Shown here: piece by piece, positions 1-8,546 of the stretch
How positions within the stretch are numbered: position 1 is the stretch's first letter
Layout: each line of letters begins with the position of its first letter
Origin: Defluviitaleaceae bacterium
Lineage (GTDB): Bacteria; Bacillota; Clostridia; Lachnospirales; WQUN01
Assembly: GCA_009788055.1 (NCBI GenBank)
Contig: WQSG01000017.1
Coordinates: 1 to 50,444 of the forward strand
Direction: 5' to 3'
Length of the DNA: 50,444 bases
Notes under the pieces: model-generated
Databases searched by the model: none
What the model saw: the letters and a program-made list of their open reading frames with translations, nothing else
Told to the model about the DNA's origin: nothing
Made by a program: the position numbers and the translations under genes

Positions 1-1
1 T

Positions 2-406
2 TTTGTAGAGGGGGGTTCGGGGGGAGACCCTTTTTTTTCAAAAAAAGGGTCTCCCCCCGAGAACTTATCCTGCCCTCCCGATTGTAACCTCTGCGTAAAA
101 TCCTGCCCGACGGGTGCGCTGGGCGGGGTTGGATTGGATGCGGCGCGGTGTATTTCGTATCTTACGCAGAAGGAGGAACTTTCGGAGGAAGAGGAAAAAA
201 TGCTTTTCGGGCAGTTGTATGGGTGCGATATTTGCCAAAATGTTTGTCCATTCAACAAAAAAAGGAAAGTTGCCACGGTTAATGTGAAAGAGTGGATTGA
301 GATGAGCGATGCAGATTTTCGTGATAAATACGGGCATTCTGCGATGTTGTGGCGCGGTACGGAGGTTTTAAAACGTAATGCAAAAGCAATTTTAAAAAGG
401 TTATAA
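2..406 (+). CDS. queG: Epoxyqueuosine reductase QueG, C-terminal part; possibly interrupted
   Basis: QueG is the cobalamin and iron-sulfur enzyme that reduces epoxyqueuosine to queuosine in tRNA. The frame is open from base 2 to the TAA at 404-406. From base 68 it shows ferredoxin-type clusters: a DCNLCVKSCPTGAL stretch, then LDAARCISYL, then GCDICQNVCPFN, all QueG hallmarks, and the tail matches the usual QueG C-terminus. Upstream (bases 2-67) the frame runs through a perfect palindrome and encodes low-complexity Gly/Pro/Lys residues unlike QueG. The first cluster normally reads C-G-x-C; here the residues before the second Cys are C-P-P-D, so the first Cys is one position off. Either a palindromic repeat inserted in frame or the gene is broken and this is a remnant; the 5' part lies outside the window. 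Confidence 0.75.
   Translation, partial: FVEGGSGGDPFFSKKGSPPENLSCPPDCNLCVKSCPTGALGGVGLDAARCISYLTQKEELSEEEEKMLFGQLYGCDICQNVCPFNKKRKVATVNVKEWIEMSDADFRDKYGHSAMLWRGTEVLKRNAKAILKRL
17..60. repeat. Perfect palindrome inside the queG frame
   Basis: Bases 17-37 pair perfectly with 40-60 (21 bp, two-base loop): a G-rich arm, GAGACCC, a T run, then the complement. Read on the minus strand the outer part is AAGTTCTCGGGG ... CCCCGAACCCC, the same borders as the hairpin at 9628-9653. It therefore belongs to the dispersed hairpin family of this genome rather than being an ordinary terminator, and it lies within the open queG frame. Confidence 0.8.
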
Positions 407-427
407 CGCTTTTTTGTCTAAAATTAC

Positions 428-456
428 TTGAATACGATTTCACATTTTGATATAGT
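428..456 (+). promoter_or_regulatory. Sigma-A type promoter for the EAL-HDOD gene
   Basis: TTGAAT (428-433), a 17-base spacer and TATAGT (451-456), about 57 bases before the start at 513. The same two hexamers, with an 18-base spacer, occur before the giant phosphatase gene. Confidence 0.6.
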
Positions 457-512
457 AGTGGAAGTTATCAGAAAATTTCTTAGAAAATTTTTCTATCGAA
501 AGAAGGGTATCC

Positions 513-1766
513 ATGAATCTGTTAATAGTGCCAAAGCCGCTTTTTACCGAAAAAATGGTCGTTGAAGGGTATTATATGGCGGCGCAGTACGGAAACGCCA
601 TATTGGAATCTACAAAGTCGAATCCTCTTGATAGAGCAATGGATTCTCCGTTCATAGATTTCATGAATCAGGTTGGCTTGGAATCCCTAACGCAAGGCAA
701 GCCTATTTTCATTCCAATCACACAAATTCAATTGTTTACAGAGCTTACCCGAAATGTTACGGTAGAGCCTGAAAAAATTGTTTTCCTTTTGGATGAAAAG
801 ATTGCGTTCACCGATGCGGTTATTGAAAGGTGTAAGCATTTTTCCGAAATGGGGCACAAGTTTGCCATGTACTTCAGCGGCAAAATGGATGCTCTCGAGC
901 CAATGAAACCGTATATCAGCTTTGTGTTTGCAAAAGTTCCGTCGGAAAATATCGTGAGTGTTTCCGGCACTTTGAGAAAAGAAATGCCCAAGGTGACGAT
1001 TATCGCAACTGATGTTACCGAAAAACCTGTTTTCGACCAAATTACACAACACAGGGATTCCAAAATTGATTTGTTCGACGGTCCTTTTTACAAGGTACGC
1101 GTTTCTTCAAAGGCAAAGCAAAACGCGCTTTCTCCGCTTAAAACAAACTACATCCAGCTTCTTAATATCGTAAGCCAAGACGATTTTGATTACCAAACCT
1201 TCACCAAAACAATAAGGCAGGATACTGCCCTTGCAATCCAGTTTATGCGCCTTGTAAACACCGCAAGCAAATCCCGCTCCGAGATTAAAAACCTTAACCA
1301 AGCCGCCGCAATGCTTGGGCAAAAAGAGATTAAAAAATGGGTTTCCACGGCTGTATCAAACGCGCTTTGTGTAGACAGCCCGTCGGAAATTATGCGCCTT
1401 TCGCTTATCCGCGCCAAGTTTTGCGAAAACCTTGCGCGTCACTTTGAAATGGCTGTTCAGCAAGAAAATCTTTTCCTTATGGGACTGTTTTCCGTACTCG
1501 ACGTTGTTTTGGATATCCCCATCGAAGAAGCATTTAAAATGGTATTTGTGCCGCCGCAAATTCATAACGCGCTGGTAAATAAAGAAGGAGATTACTTCAG
1601 CGTTCTCTTCTTTGTACAACAGTACGAAATGGGTCACTGGAAAGAAATTTCCCGCGTGGCTTTGGTTCGCAACCTCACCATAGAGCAAATTCACTATGCG
1701 TATAAAGAGGCTCTAATCTGGTACAGCGATTTGATTAACATGACAGTTGACCAGAGCGACCTGTAA
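513..1766 (+). CDS. EAL-HDOD signalling protein with a degenerate EAL domain
   Basis: 417 residues, soluble, in the YuxH/CdgJ-like family: an EAL-like N-terminal half (about 1-200) followed by an HDOD domain (about 205-400). The EAL signature is missing; the first strand reads VVEGYYMAA and no E-A/V-L motif or metal-binding acidic residues are seen, so c-di-GMP hydrolysis is unlikely and ligand binding or scaffolding more plausible. The HDOD half carries the family-type stretch IRQDTALAIQFMRLVNTAS. HDOD proteins regulate motility and signalling, but the exact partner here is unknown. The start at 513 follows the RBS GAAAGAAGG. The stop TAA shares its last A with the ATG of the SpoIIM-family gene, so the two are translationally coupled. 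Placed at the head of a phosphorelay/c-di-GMP cluster. Confidence 0.85.
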   Translation: MNLLIVPKPLFTEKMVVEGYYMAAQYGNAILESTKSNPLDRAMDSPFIDFMNQVGLESLTQGKPIFIPITQIQLFTELTRNVTVEPEKIVFLLDEKIAFTDAVIERCKHFSEMGHKFAMYFSGKMDALEPMKPYISFVFAKVPSENIVSVSGTLRKEMPKVTIIATDVTEKPVFDQITQHRDSKIDLFDGPFYKVRVSSKAKQNALSPLKTNYIQLLNIVSQDDFDYQTFTKTIRQDTALAIQFMRLVNTASKSRSEIKNLNQAAAMLGQKEIKKWVSTAVSNALCVDSPSEIMRLSLIRAKFCENLARHFEMAVQQENLFLMGLFSVLDVVLDIPIEEAFKMVFVPPQIHNALVNKEGDYFSVLFFVQQYEMGHWKEISRVALVRNLTIEQIHYAYKEALIWYSDLINMTVDQSDL

Positions 1767-2734
1767 TGACAGAAAACGTTTTCGTTTCACGAAATGAAGA
1801 ACAATGGAAGGCTCTTGAAGCCTTTAACTCCCGCTTGCGTAAACGCGGCGGAATAAAAAAAGCCGACACCGAAGAAGTGCGCGAATTTGCGCGGCTTTTT
1901 CGGCTTGTCGGCTTTCATCTTGCGTACGCAAAAACACATTATCCCGACGGAAACACTCTGCCGTACTTAAACAATCTTGTTGGCGTAAGCCACAACTTTT
2001 TTTATGTACGCGAGCGGGGAAGCTGGTTTTCGATTAGGGAATATTTTGCGTACACATTGCCAAAAACTATACGCGAAACCTATAAATACTGGGGTGCGGC
2101 AATGGCAGTTTTCTTTTTCGGCGCGTTGTTTGCTGCGTTTTACGTTGCGGGTGACACGGCGCGTGTGTCCGCATTTGTGCCGGACGAACTTTTGGCAGGC
2201 TGGTTGCGCCCCGACGACACACCCGGTTTAAATGTGGAGGGCTACAGAGACAGCGCGTTTATGACGGCGTTCTACATTACGAATAACACAACCGTTGCGT
2301 TTAACGCCTTTGTCTGGGGGATTCTTGCGGGAGTCGGGTCGCTGTTTGTGCTGTTTTACAACGGGCTTATGATTGGCGGGTTCTTTGGCTTTATGCACGG
2401 CGAAGGCGCGAATATGCTGGTTTTGTATTCGCAAATTTTGCCCCACGGCATACTTGAACTTTCCGCAATTTTCCTTGCGGGCGGCGGCGGATTAATGCTC
2501 GGCAAGGGCTTTCTTATGCCGGGCGAACACACGCGGGCGCATTCGCTTATCCTTCACGGAAAAACGGCGGCAAAACTTATCCCCGCCATCGTTATAATGA
2601 TGGCAATTGCCGCGCTAATCGAAGGTTATTTCAGCTTCAACGACCTCGGCGTTTCTCCCGTGTTCAAACTCGCCTTCGCAGGACTTACAGGGGTTGGCAT
2701 GGTTGCCTATTTTTTGAAGGGGATTCTCAAATAG
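1766..2734 (+). CDS. SpoIIM-family (DUF95) integral membrane protein
   Basis: 322 residues. A soluble N-terminal region of about 110 residues is followed by several hydrophobic segments (near residues 110-130, 175-215, 220-245 and 270-320), matching the SpoIIM/DUF95 fold with its conserved NN-x-x-V/A-F loop (TNNTTVAFNAFVWGILAG). Sporulation-specific SpoIIM is shorter (about 215 residues) and works with SpoIID and SpoIIP in engulfment; this longer form resembles the broader DUF95 family also found outside sporulation, so a sporulation role should not be assumed. The ATG overlaps the stop of the EAL-HDOD gene by one base. Confidence 0.8.
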   Translation: MTENVFVSRNEEQWKALEAFNSRLRKRGGIKKADTEEVREFARLFRLVGFHLAYAKTHYPDGNTLPYLNNLVGVSHNFFYVRERGSWFSIREYFAYTLPKTIRETYKYWGAAMAVFFFGALFAAFYVAGDTARVSAFVPDELLAGWLRPDDTPGLNVEGYRDSAFMTAFYITNNTTVAFNAFVWGILAGVGSLFVLFYNGLMIGGFFGFMHGEGANMLVLYSQILPHGILELSAIFLAGGGGLMLGKGFLMPGEHTRAHSLILHGKTAAKLIPAIVIMMAIAALIEGYFSFNDLGVSPVFKLAFAGLTGVGMVAYFLKGILK

Positions 2735-2747
2735 TCGGCGCGAAAAC

Positions 2748-2777
2748 TTTACAACCCTTAGCAAGCTGTGATAGACT
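2748..2777 (+). promoter_or_regulatory. Possible promoter before the first hybrid kinase
   Basis: TTTACA (2748-2753), 18 bases, TAGACT (2772-2777), in the 76-base gap between the SpoIIM-family gene and the hybrid kinase. Moderate match only. Confidence 0.35.
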
Positions 2778-2819
2778 GCCACGAATATTAAATTATATGG
2801 TAGGGGCATATTGTTTATT

Positions 2820-4634
2820 ATGAATAAAATTGAAAATACACCGTTTGATGTTACGGGTTTGGAAGATGCCAAACTTTGTATTGCAGAGTTGTCGCGCAGG
2901 AATGACGAATTGAAAACTGCCTGCGAAGCCGCAAAATCTGCGAATAATGCAAAAACAATTTTTCTTGCTAATATGAGCCACGAAATTCGCACGCCAATGA
3001 ACAGTATCCTTGGCTTTTCCGAACTTGCACTGGATTATGAAATCCCGCCCAAGGCACGGGAGTATTTGCATAATATTCGTGAAAGTGCCAATTGGTTGCT
3101 AAGTATTATCAATGATATTTTGGATATTTCAAAAATAGAGGCGGGTTCTATAGAGCTGGAGCGCATTCCTTTTGATATGTCGGAATTGTTTTTCCATTGC
3201 CAGTCAGGATTAACTCACAAGGCAAATAACAAGGGCTTGCTATTATGTTGTGACGCGCAAAAAATACCCGGTAAACTTGTGATGGGCGACCCTGCACGTT
3301 TACGTCAGGTGATTACCAATTTGCTGTCTAATGCCGTGAAGTTCACATCTGCCGGAAGTGTGATTGTGATGGCGACAGTAAATCGTATTGAAGATGGCCG
3401 CGCCACAATCTCTTTTGAAGTAACGGATACGGGAATGGGTATGACCCCACAGCAAATGTCGCGTATATTTGAGCCGTTTGCGCAAGCTGATAACAGTATA
3501 TCGCGTAAATTTGGCGGCACGGGGCTGGGGCTTACCATTACAAAAAATATTGTAGATGCTATGGGCGGCAACTTAGAGGTAAAAAGCACCCCCGGGGTTG
3601 GCACTACGTTCAGTTTTACCCTTGTGCTTGATTTAATCGAAGAAGCCGAGGCACTTGCCATCCTCTCGCAAAATGCAATTATCGAAAAACCAAATTTCGT
3701 TGGCGAAGTTCTAATATGCGAAGATAACGAATTAAACCAAATTGTTATCTGCGAAAACCTTGCAAAGGTAGGATTAAAACCTACGATTGCAGTTAATGGT
3801 AAAGAAGTTGTTGACATGGTTAAAGACCGTCTGGCAAGCGATAAGCCATTTTTCGATTTGATTTTTATGGATATCTACGTACCCGTTATGGACGGGATGG
3901 AAGCAGCATCTATCATCACCAAAATGGGCGTAACAACCCCAATAGTGGCACTAACTGCCAATGCAATACGAAAAATGCCCGAGCAATACAAAAAAAGCGG
4001 TATGTGCGATTATTTGTGTAAACCGTTTACCTCACAGGATTTGTGGAGTTGCCTTTCCAAGTACATTATCGTGGAAAGTTATTCCGAAATTGAAAAAGAC
4101 CACCATTCCGCCGAAGAACAAAAAATGCTTAAACAGCTTAGACTCAATTTCGTTACAGACAATCAAGAAACCTACAGCAAACTCGAAATGGCTTTAAAAT
4201 CCGGTGACATAAAAACAGCGCACCGTCTTGCACACACCGTCAAAAGCAATGCCGCGCACATTAACGAAACAAAATTACAAGAGTCTGCCGCCACGGTAGA
4301 AGCAAAACTTGAAGGCGGAAACAACTTGCTGGAGAAGGGGCAGTTAAACAGCTTCAGGCTGGACATTGCTCATGTTTTGGAGAAGCTTATGCCGCTGTTG
4401 CACGAGGCTAACGCAAAGGTGGTAGCGCAAGTAGACGATTCGGAATCCGTACGCGAAATCGTGGCACGCTTGGAGCCGCTTCTAGCCAAAAAAGACCCGC
4501 ACTGCGAAACCATGTTGGACGAAATTTGTACAATACCCGATTCGGAAATCCTTATAAAAATGATAGAAAACTTCAAGTTTAGGCAGGCAATGCAAGAACT
4601 TGAAAACATAAAAAAAAGATGGGGGCTATCATGA
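2820..4634 (+). CDS. Soluble hybrid histidine kinase (HisKA-HATPase-REC-Hpt)
   Basis: 604 residues from ATG 2820. After a short helical lead (1-45) with no sensor or membrane segment come HisKA with phospho-acceptor H54 (NMSHEIRTP), HATPase_c with a DTGMGM box and GGTGLGLTITK (about 165-275), a receiver with D351 (FMDIYVP), and an Hpt domain with H472 (RLAHTVKSNA), then a 65-residue C-terminal module shared with two other proteins here. All four relay residues are intact. With no input domain it must be driven by a partner, possibly one of the neighbouring REC proteins. An in-frame TTG at 2811 lies 4 bases after the AGGGG at 2802-2806, the ATG 13 bases after it, so the start is uncertain by three codons. 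Its stop overlaps the next gene's ATG (ATGA). Confidence 0.9.
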   Translation: MNKIENTPFDVTGLEDAKLCIAELSRRNDELKTACEAAKSANNAKTIFLANMSHEIRTPMNSILGFSELALDYEIPPKAREYLHNIRESANWLLSIINDILDISKIEAGSIELERIPFDMSELFFHCQSGLTHKANNKGLLLCCDAQKIPGKLVMGDPARLRQVITNLLSNAVKFTSAGSVIVMATVNRIEDGRATISFEVTDTGMGMTPQQMSRIFEPFAQADNSISRKFGGTGLGLTITKNIVDAMGGNLEVKSTPGVGTTFSFTLVLDLIEEAEALAILSQNAIIEKPNFVGEVLICEDNELNQIVICENLAKVGLKPTIAVNGKEVVDMVKDRLASDKPFFDLIFMDIYVPVMDGMEAASIITKMGVTTPIVALTANAIRKMPEQYKKSGMCDYLCKPFTSQDLWSCLSKYIIVESYSEIEKDHHSAEEQKMLKQLRLNFVTDNQETYSKLEMALKSGDIKTAHRLAHTVKSNAAHINETKLQESAATVEAKLEGGNNLLEKGQLNSFRLDIAHVLEKLMPLLHEANAKVVAQVDDSESVREIVARLEPLLAKKDPHCETMLDEICTIPDSEILIKMIENFKFRQAMQELENIKKRWGLS

Positions 4635-6814
4635 ACAAATACAAAATTTTTATCGTAGACGACAGTATGACAAAAAGAGAAATGGTAAAAAAGGCAATTA
4701 TCACTGCCTATGAGGTGACTACGGCTTCTTCGGGAAAAGAAGCCTTGGAACTGTTGCAATCTTATACTCCTGACTTAATCATACTTGATGTAGAAATGCC
4801 GGAGATGGACGGCTACGAGACACTGCAAAATATACGCATGATGGAAAATTTTATGGATATTCCAATCGTATTCCTTACCGCAAGAACAGACCCCGCCGCC
4901 GAGTTGTACGGCTTGTCGCTGGGCGCGATTGACTATATAACGGTACCGTTTTCCCCGCCGCTGTTATTAAAACGGCTTGAGTCACATATTTCGCTGATAA
5001 GCCAAAAAAGGGAATTGGAGAAATTAAATGCTAATTTGTCGGGGCTTGTGGAAGAAAGAACCGAAGAGCTTGCGCAGTCCAACAACAAACTCCGCGGCGC
5101 GTTAGAAGCCGCAGAGGCCGCCAACCGCACAAAGTCTGTATTTATCGCCAACATGAGCCATGAAACACGTACTCCGCTTAACAGTATCATCGGGTTTTCG
5201 GAACTGTCTCTGGGCGAAGATATCCCCGAGAAGGTGAAAGGCTACATTTCCAATATATCCGAAAGCGCGTCTTGGCTGTTAAATATCATCAACGACATTT
5301 TGGATATTTCCGTAATTGAACTGGGCAAAATCGCTTTGATACAGTCTCCGTTTTATTTTACGGAAATCTTGGATTTTTGCCGCACCAAAACGCTGGGCAG
5401 TATCGAGAAGAAGGGTATCGCGCTTTCATGGGAAACAAGCACGGTTGTTGGCAAAAAGTTGCTTGGCGACCCTGCACGTTTGCGGCAGGCATTAATGAAC
5501 TTGCTTTCTAACGCCGCCAAGTTTACAGACGAAGGCTCAATTCGTTTTTCTGCAACAACAAGAAGAGAAACGGGCACGAGCGTTACAATTTTATTTACGG
5601 TGCAAGATAGCGGCATTGGCATAAGCCAAACGCAAATAGACAAAATATACGAGCCGTTTAACCAAGAAGACAATAGCTCTACCCGCAAGTTTGGCGGCAC
5701 AGGGCTTGGTTTATCTATCACAAAAACCATTCTTGAACTTATGGGCGGAACGCTGAACGTAGAAAGTGCCGTAGGCGTGGGTAGTACATTTAGCTTTGAA
5801 CTAACATTTGATTTGGCTGTCGATTCGGACGCAGTCGGCAAGCGATTCCACGCAGGCGAACTTGAGAAACCAAACTTTAAAGGCGAAATTTTGGTATGTG
5901 AAGACAATCACCTTAACCAGCAAGTGATAAGCGAACATCTTTCACGCGTTGGGCTAAAAACGGTGATAGCCAACAATGGTAAAGAGGGTGTGGATATTAT
6001 TGCCGACCGTATCAAAAACGGCAAAAAATCATTCGACCTTATTTTTATGGATATACAAATGCCTGTTATGGACGGGTTAAAAGCCGTGGCAAAAATTATC
6101 GAGTTAGACATCGAAACACCCATTGTTGCGCTAACCGCCAACGTGATGCCTGCCGACTTGGATTTATACAAAATAAGCGGTATGTCTGACGCGGTGGGTA
6201 AACCCTTTACTACACAGGAACTGTGGAACTGCCTTGTCAAACACCTCAAGGTGCAAAGTTATTCTGCCGTGGACAAAGAAAAACAACAGGCAGACGAAGA
6301 AAAACTGATAACGCAACTAAAAGTGAACTTTGTAAAAGATTATCAAAACGCTTATGCAACCATAACCGACTCGCTAAACAGCGGTGACATAAAAACCGCA
6401 CACCGTTTGTCGCATACATTAAAAGGGCTTGCAGGTCAAATGGGAGAAAAGAGCTTGCAGGCGGCGGCATTGGCTGTAGAATCCAAGCTTAAAAATAATC
6501 AGTACCTGTTGGATGAAGACGAACTTGCTGTGTTTGAAACGGAATTGTCGGCAACGCTTAAAAAGCTTGCGCCGTTGTTGGAGGAATACAACGCAAGAAT
6601 TTCCGTAAAAACAACCGACAAAGATAAAATACAAGCCGTACTGTCGGAGTTGGAGCCTATGCTTGTCAACAGAAACCCTGACTGCGAGGATATGCTTGAT
6701 GCACTAAGAAGCATACCCAATACGGATGCATTGGTATCACACATAGAGCGGTTCAAATTTAGCCCTGCGTTGGAAGAGTTTGCCAAGGTTAAAGCGGAGT
6801 GGGGGCTATCTTAA
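4631..6814 (+). CDS. Hybrid histidine kinase REC-HisKA-HATPase-REC-Hpt
   Basis: 727 residues, no membrane segment. Order: N-terminal receiver (D53 in LILDVEMP context), coiled-coil linker (about 125-165), HisKA with H177 (MSHETRTP; Thr replaces the usual Ile of HEIRTP), HATPase_c with DSGIGI and GGTGLGLSITK, second receiver with D474 (FMDIQMP), Hpt with H595 (RLSHTLKGLAG), and the shared C-terminal module. It is a close paralogue of the upstream kinase with an extra N-terminal receiver, which makes it a candidate node for crosstalk between them. The ATG at 4631 is chosen over the in-frame ATG at 4619: GGGGG at 4621-4625 sits five bases before it and ATGA overlaps the upstream stop. Confidence 0.9.
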   Translation: MNKYKIFIVDDSMTKREMVKKAIITAYEVTTASSGKEALELLQSYTPDLIILDVEMPEMDGYETLQNIRMMENFMDIPIVFLTARTDPAAELYGLSLGAIDYITVPFSPPLLLKRLESHISLISQKRELEKLNANLSGLVEERTEELAQSNNKLRGALEAAEAANRTKSVFIANMSHETRTPLNSIIGFSELSLGEDIPEKVKGYISNISESASWLLNIINDILDISVIELGKIALIQSPFYFTEILDFCRTKTLGSIEKKGIALSWETSTVVGKKLLGDPARLRQALMNLLSNAAKFTDEGSIRFSATTRRETGTSVTILFTVQDSGIGISQTQIDKIYEPFNQEDNSSTRKFGGTGLGLSITKTILELMGGTLNVESAVGVGSTFSFELTFDLAVDSDAVGKRFHAGELEKPNFKGEILVCEDNHLNQQVISEHLSRVGLKTVIANNGKEGVDIIADRIKNGKKSFDLIFMDIQMPVMDGLKAVAKIIELDIETPIVALTANVMPADLDLYKISGMSDAVGKPFTTQELWNCLVKHLKVQSYSAVDKEKQQADEEKLITQLKVNFVKDYQNAYATITDSLNSGDIKTAHRLSHTLKGLAGQMGEKSLQAAALAVESKLKNNQYLLDEDELAVFETELSATLKKLAPLLEEYNARISVKTTDKDKIQAVLSELEPMLVNRNPDCEDMLDALRSIPNTDALVSHIERFKFSPALEEFAKVKAEWGLS

Positions 6815-6816
6815 AA

Positions 6817-8529
6817 ATGACGAAAAAAAAGTACAGCATATTGGTTACAGATGACGAACGTGCCAATATAAGTATACTGCGGAATATTCTTGGTGAGGAC
6901 TATACAATTTACGCGGCAGGGGACGGACAAGATGCCATAGATACGGCAGACGAATTTTTGCCTGATGTAATTTTGCTGGACATTATCATGCCGGGCATGG
7001 ATGGCTATGATGTAATTAAGGTATTGAAAAAGGCCGAAAAAACGAAAGACATCCCTGTAATTTTCATTACGGGTTTGGACAATGCCGATGCAGAGGAAAA
7101 GGGATTGGCTATGGGTGCGGCAGATTATATCGCCAAACCGTTTAACAGTTCCATTGTAAAATTGCGGGTGCGAAATCAAATTAATTTGATAGAGCAATTT
7201 CGTCAACAAGTGTTCATGACGCAAATATCCCACAATTTTTTATCAGATGCCTATATAGATTCTGTGCTTGCAAAAACTTTGCGCGGTGTGGGTATGTTTA
7301 TGGATGTTGCGCAAATATTGCTGTACAAATATGACAGCGACGAAGATGCCCTAACTTGCCAAAGCGAGTGGCTAAAACCGGAGTTGAATAAGAAATCTCA
7401 ACTGGGTAAGCAATTAAAGATTGTCGGCTCTCCCGTTTCGATGGTAAAGAATTTGATGGATGGCGACAGAAGTAATCTGCGTGAAAAGTTCATAAGCAGC
7501 GATGATAAAAAAAATATAACAAAACCAATTTTTGTTAAAGGTAAACTGCACGCGCTACTGGATATTTCAAAAGAACACGATTCTAAAGAGTGGACTGAAA
7601 ATGAGCGCAACCTTTCTGTGCTTATTGCCGATATTCTTTCGGGGGTTTTTGAACGGGATGCCATGGAACGGCAGTTCTCCATTGTTGAAAAAACGCCCGA
7701 CCTTGTGTTGTCTGTTTCGGAAGACGGCACGGTGGAATATGTAAACCCTGCATTGGAAGCTGTAACAGGGTACACAAAAGGTGAGTTGATAGCCAACGGC
7801 CTTTCTCTTATTTTCCAAGGCGACTCTATGGTGGATTTGATAGAAACGCGTATCCCAAAAGCAATGAAGGGTGCGTCTGTCCAGTTTGAAATGAATTTTG
7901 TTTGTAAAAACGATATACAACGTGTGTTGCTTGTTTCTGTTTTCCAACGGGAAAAAAGCAGCTTGGGTATGATTATCGGCGACTTGACTCGCATACGCGA
8001 GTTGGAAGCGGAAAACGAAAAAATATTCTTCGATGGCCTTACGGGGATATATAACCGTAGGTATTTTGATGAATCAACGCCGCGTATTATCGCATCTTTG
8101 TCGCGCACAAGCAGTCCGCTGACAATTATGATGATTGACGTTGACTTTTTCAAGAAGTACAATGACACATATGGTCATTTGGGTGGTGACGAATGTTTAA
8201 TTGCTGTTGCAGAAGTTCTGGGCAAGGCTCTGCCCCGTACAGATGATTTTGTTGCCAGATACGGCGGCGAAGAATTTGTTATAGTATTGCCAAATACTAA
8301 CGAAAACGGTGCGTGCATAATAGCCGACCGCATTATGGCGCGTATGCGTGAGCGCAATATTCCCCACGAAGCCAGCGACGTAGCGGAATACGTTACATTT
8401 TCCATCGGGTTTACAACGGGTGTTGCAAAACACACAAACACTGTTGAAGATTTCATAAAAAAAGCAGATGAAATGCTGTATGAATCAAAGCAAGGCGGAC
8501 GCAATAGGTACAGTTTTCAGTCTCTATAG
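6817..8529 (+). CDS. Diguanylate cyclase REC-GAF-PAS-GGDEF
   Basis: 570 residues, soluble. Receiver at 1-125 with D55 (LLDIIMPGMDG), a GAF-like region (about 135-280), a PAS domain (about 285-400; TPDLVLSVSEDGTVEYVNPA), and a GGDEF domain (about 410-570) with an intact active site GGEEF at 483-487 preceded by RY. It should make c-di-GMP from GTP under control of receiver phosphorylation, presumably by the two hybrid kinases upstream. No clear RxxD inhibitory site was seen in front of GGEEF. Start: ATG 6817 lies three bases after the previous stop and 11 after the GGGGG at 6801-6805; an in-frame GTG at 6799 is less likely because it precedes that RBS. Confidence 0.92.
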   Translation: MTKKKYSILVTDDERANISILRNILGEDYTIYAAGDGQDAIDTADEFLPDVILLDIIMPGMDGYDVIKVLKKAEKTKDIPVIFITGLDNADAEEKGLAMGAADYIAKPFNSSIVKLRVRNQINLIEQFRQQVFMTQISHNFLSDAYIDSVLAKTLRGVGMFMDVAQILLYKYDSDEDALTCQSEWLKPELNKKSQLGKQLKIVGSPVSMVKNLMDGDRSNLREKFISSDDKKNITKPIFVKGKLHALLDISKEHDSKEWTENERNLSVLIADILSGVFERDAMERQFSIVEKTPDLVLSVSEDGTVEYVNPALEAVTGYTKGELIANGLSLIFQGDSMVDLIETRIPKAMKGASVQFEMNFVCKNDIQRVLLVSVFQREKSSLGMIIGDLTRIRELEAENEKIFFDGLTGIYNRRYFDESTPRIIASLSRTSSPLTIMMIDVDFFKKYNDTYGHLGGDECLIAVAEVLGKALPRTDDFVARYGGEEFVIVLPNTNENGACIIADRIMARMRERNIPHEASDVAEYVTFSIGFTTGVAKHTNTVEDFIKKADEMLYESKQGGRNRYSFQSL

Positions 8530-8546
8530 CTATGGAGGTAAGTAAA

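Noticed and set aside
1766-2734. Calling the DUF95 protein sporulation SpoIIM proper
   Set aside because: Length (322 versus about 215) and context do not match the sporulation gene; only family membership is supported.
7398-8168. 256-codon minus-strand frame opposite the diguanylate cyclase gene
   Set aside because: Antisense to PAS and GGDEF motifs, no RBS and no family features; antisense Ser/Ile-rich frames occur opposite all kinase genes here.
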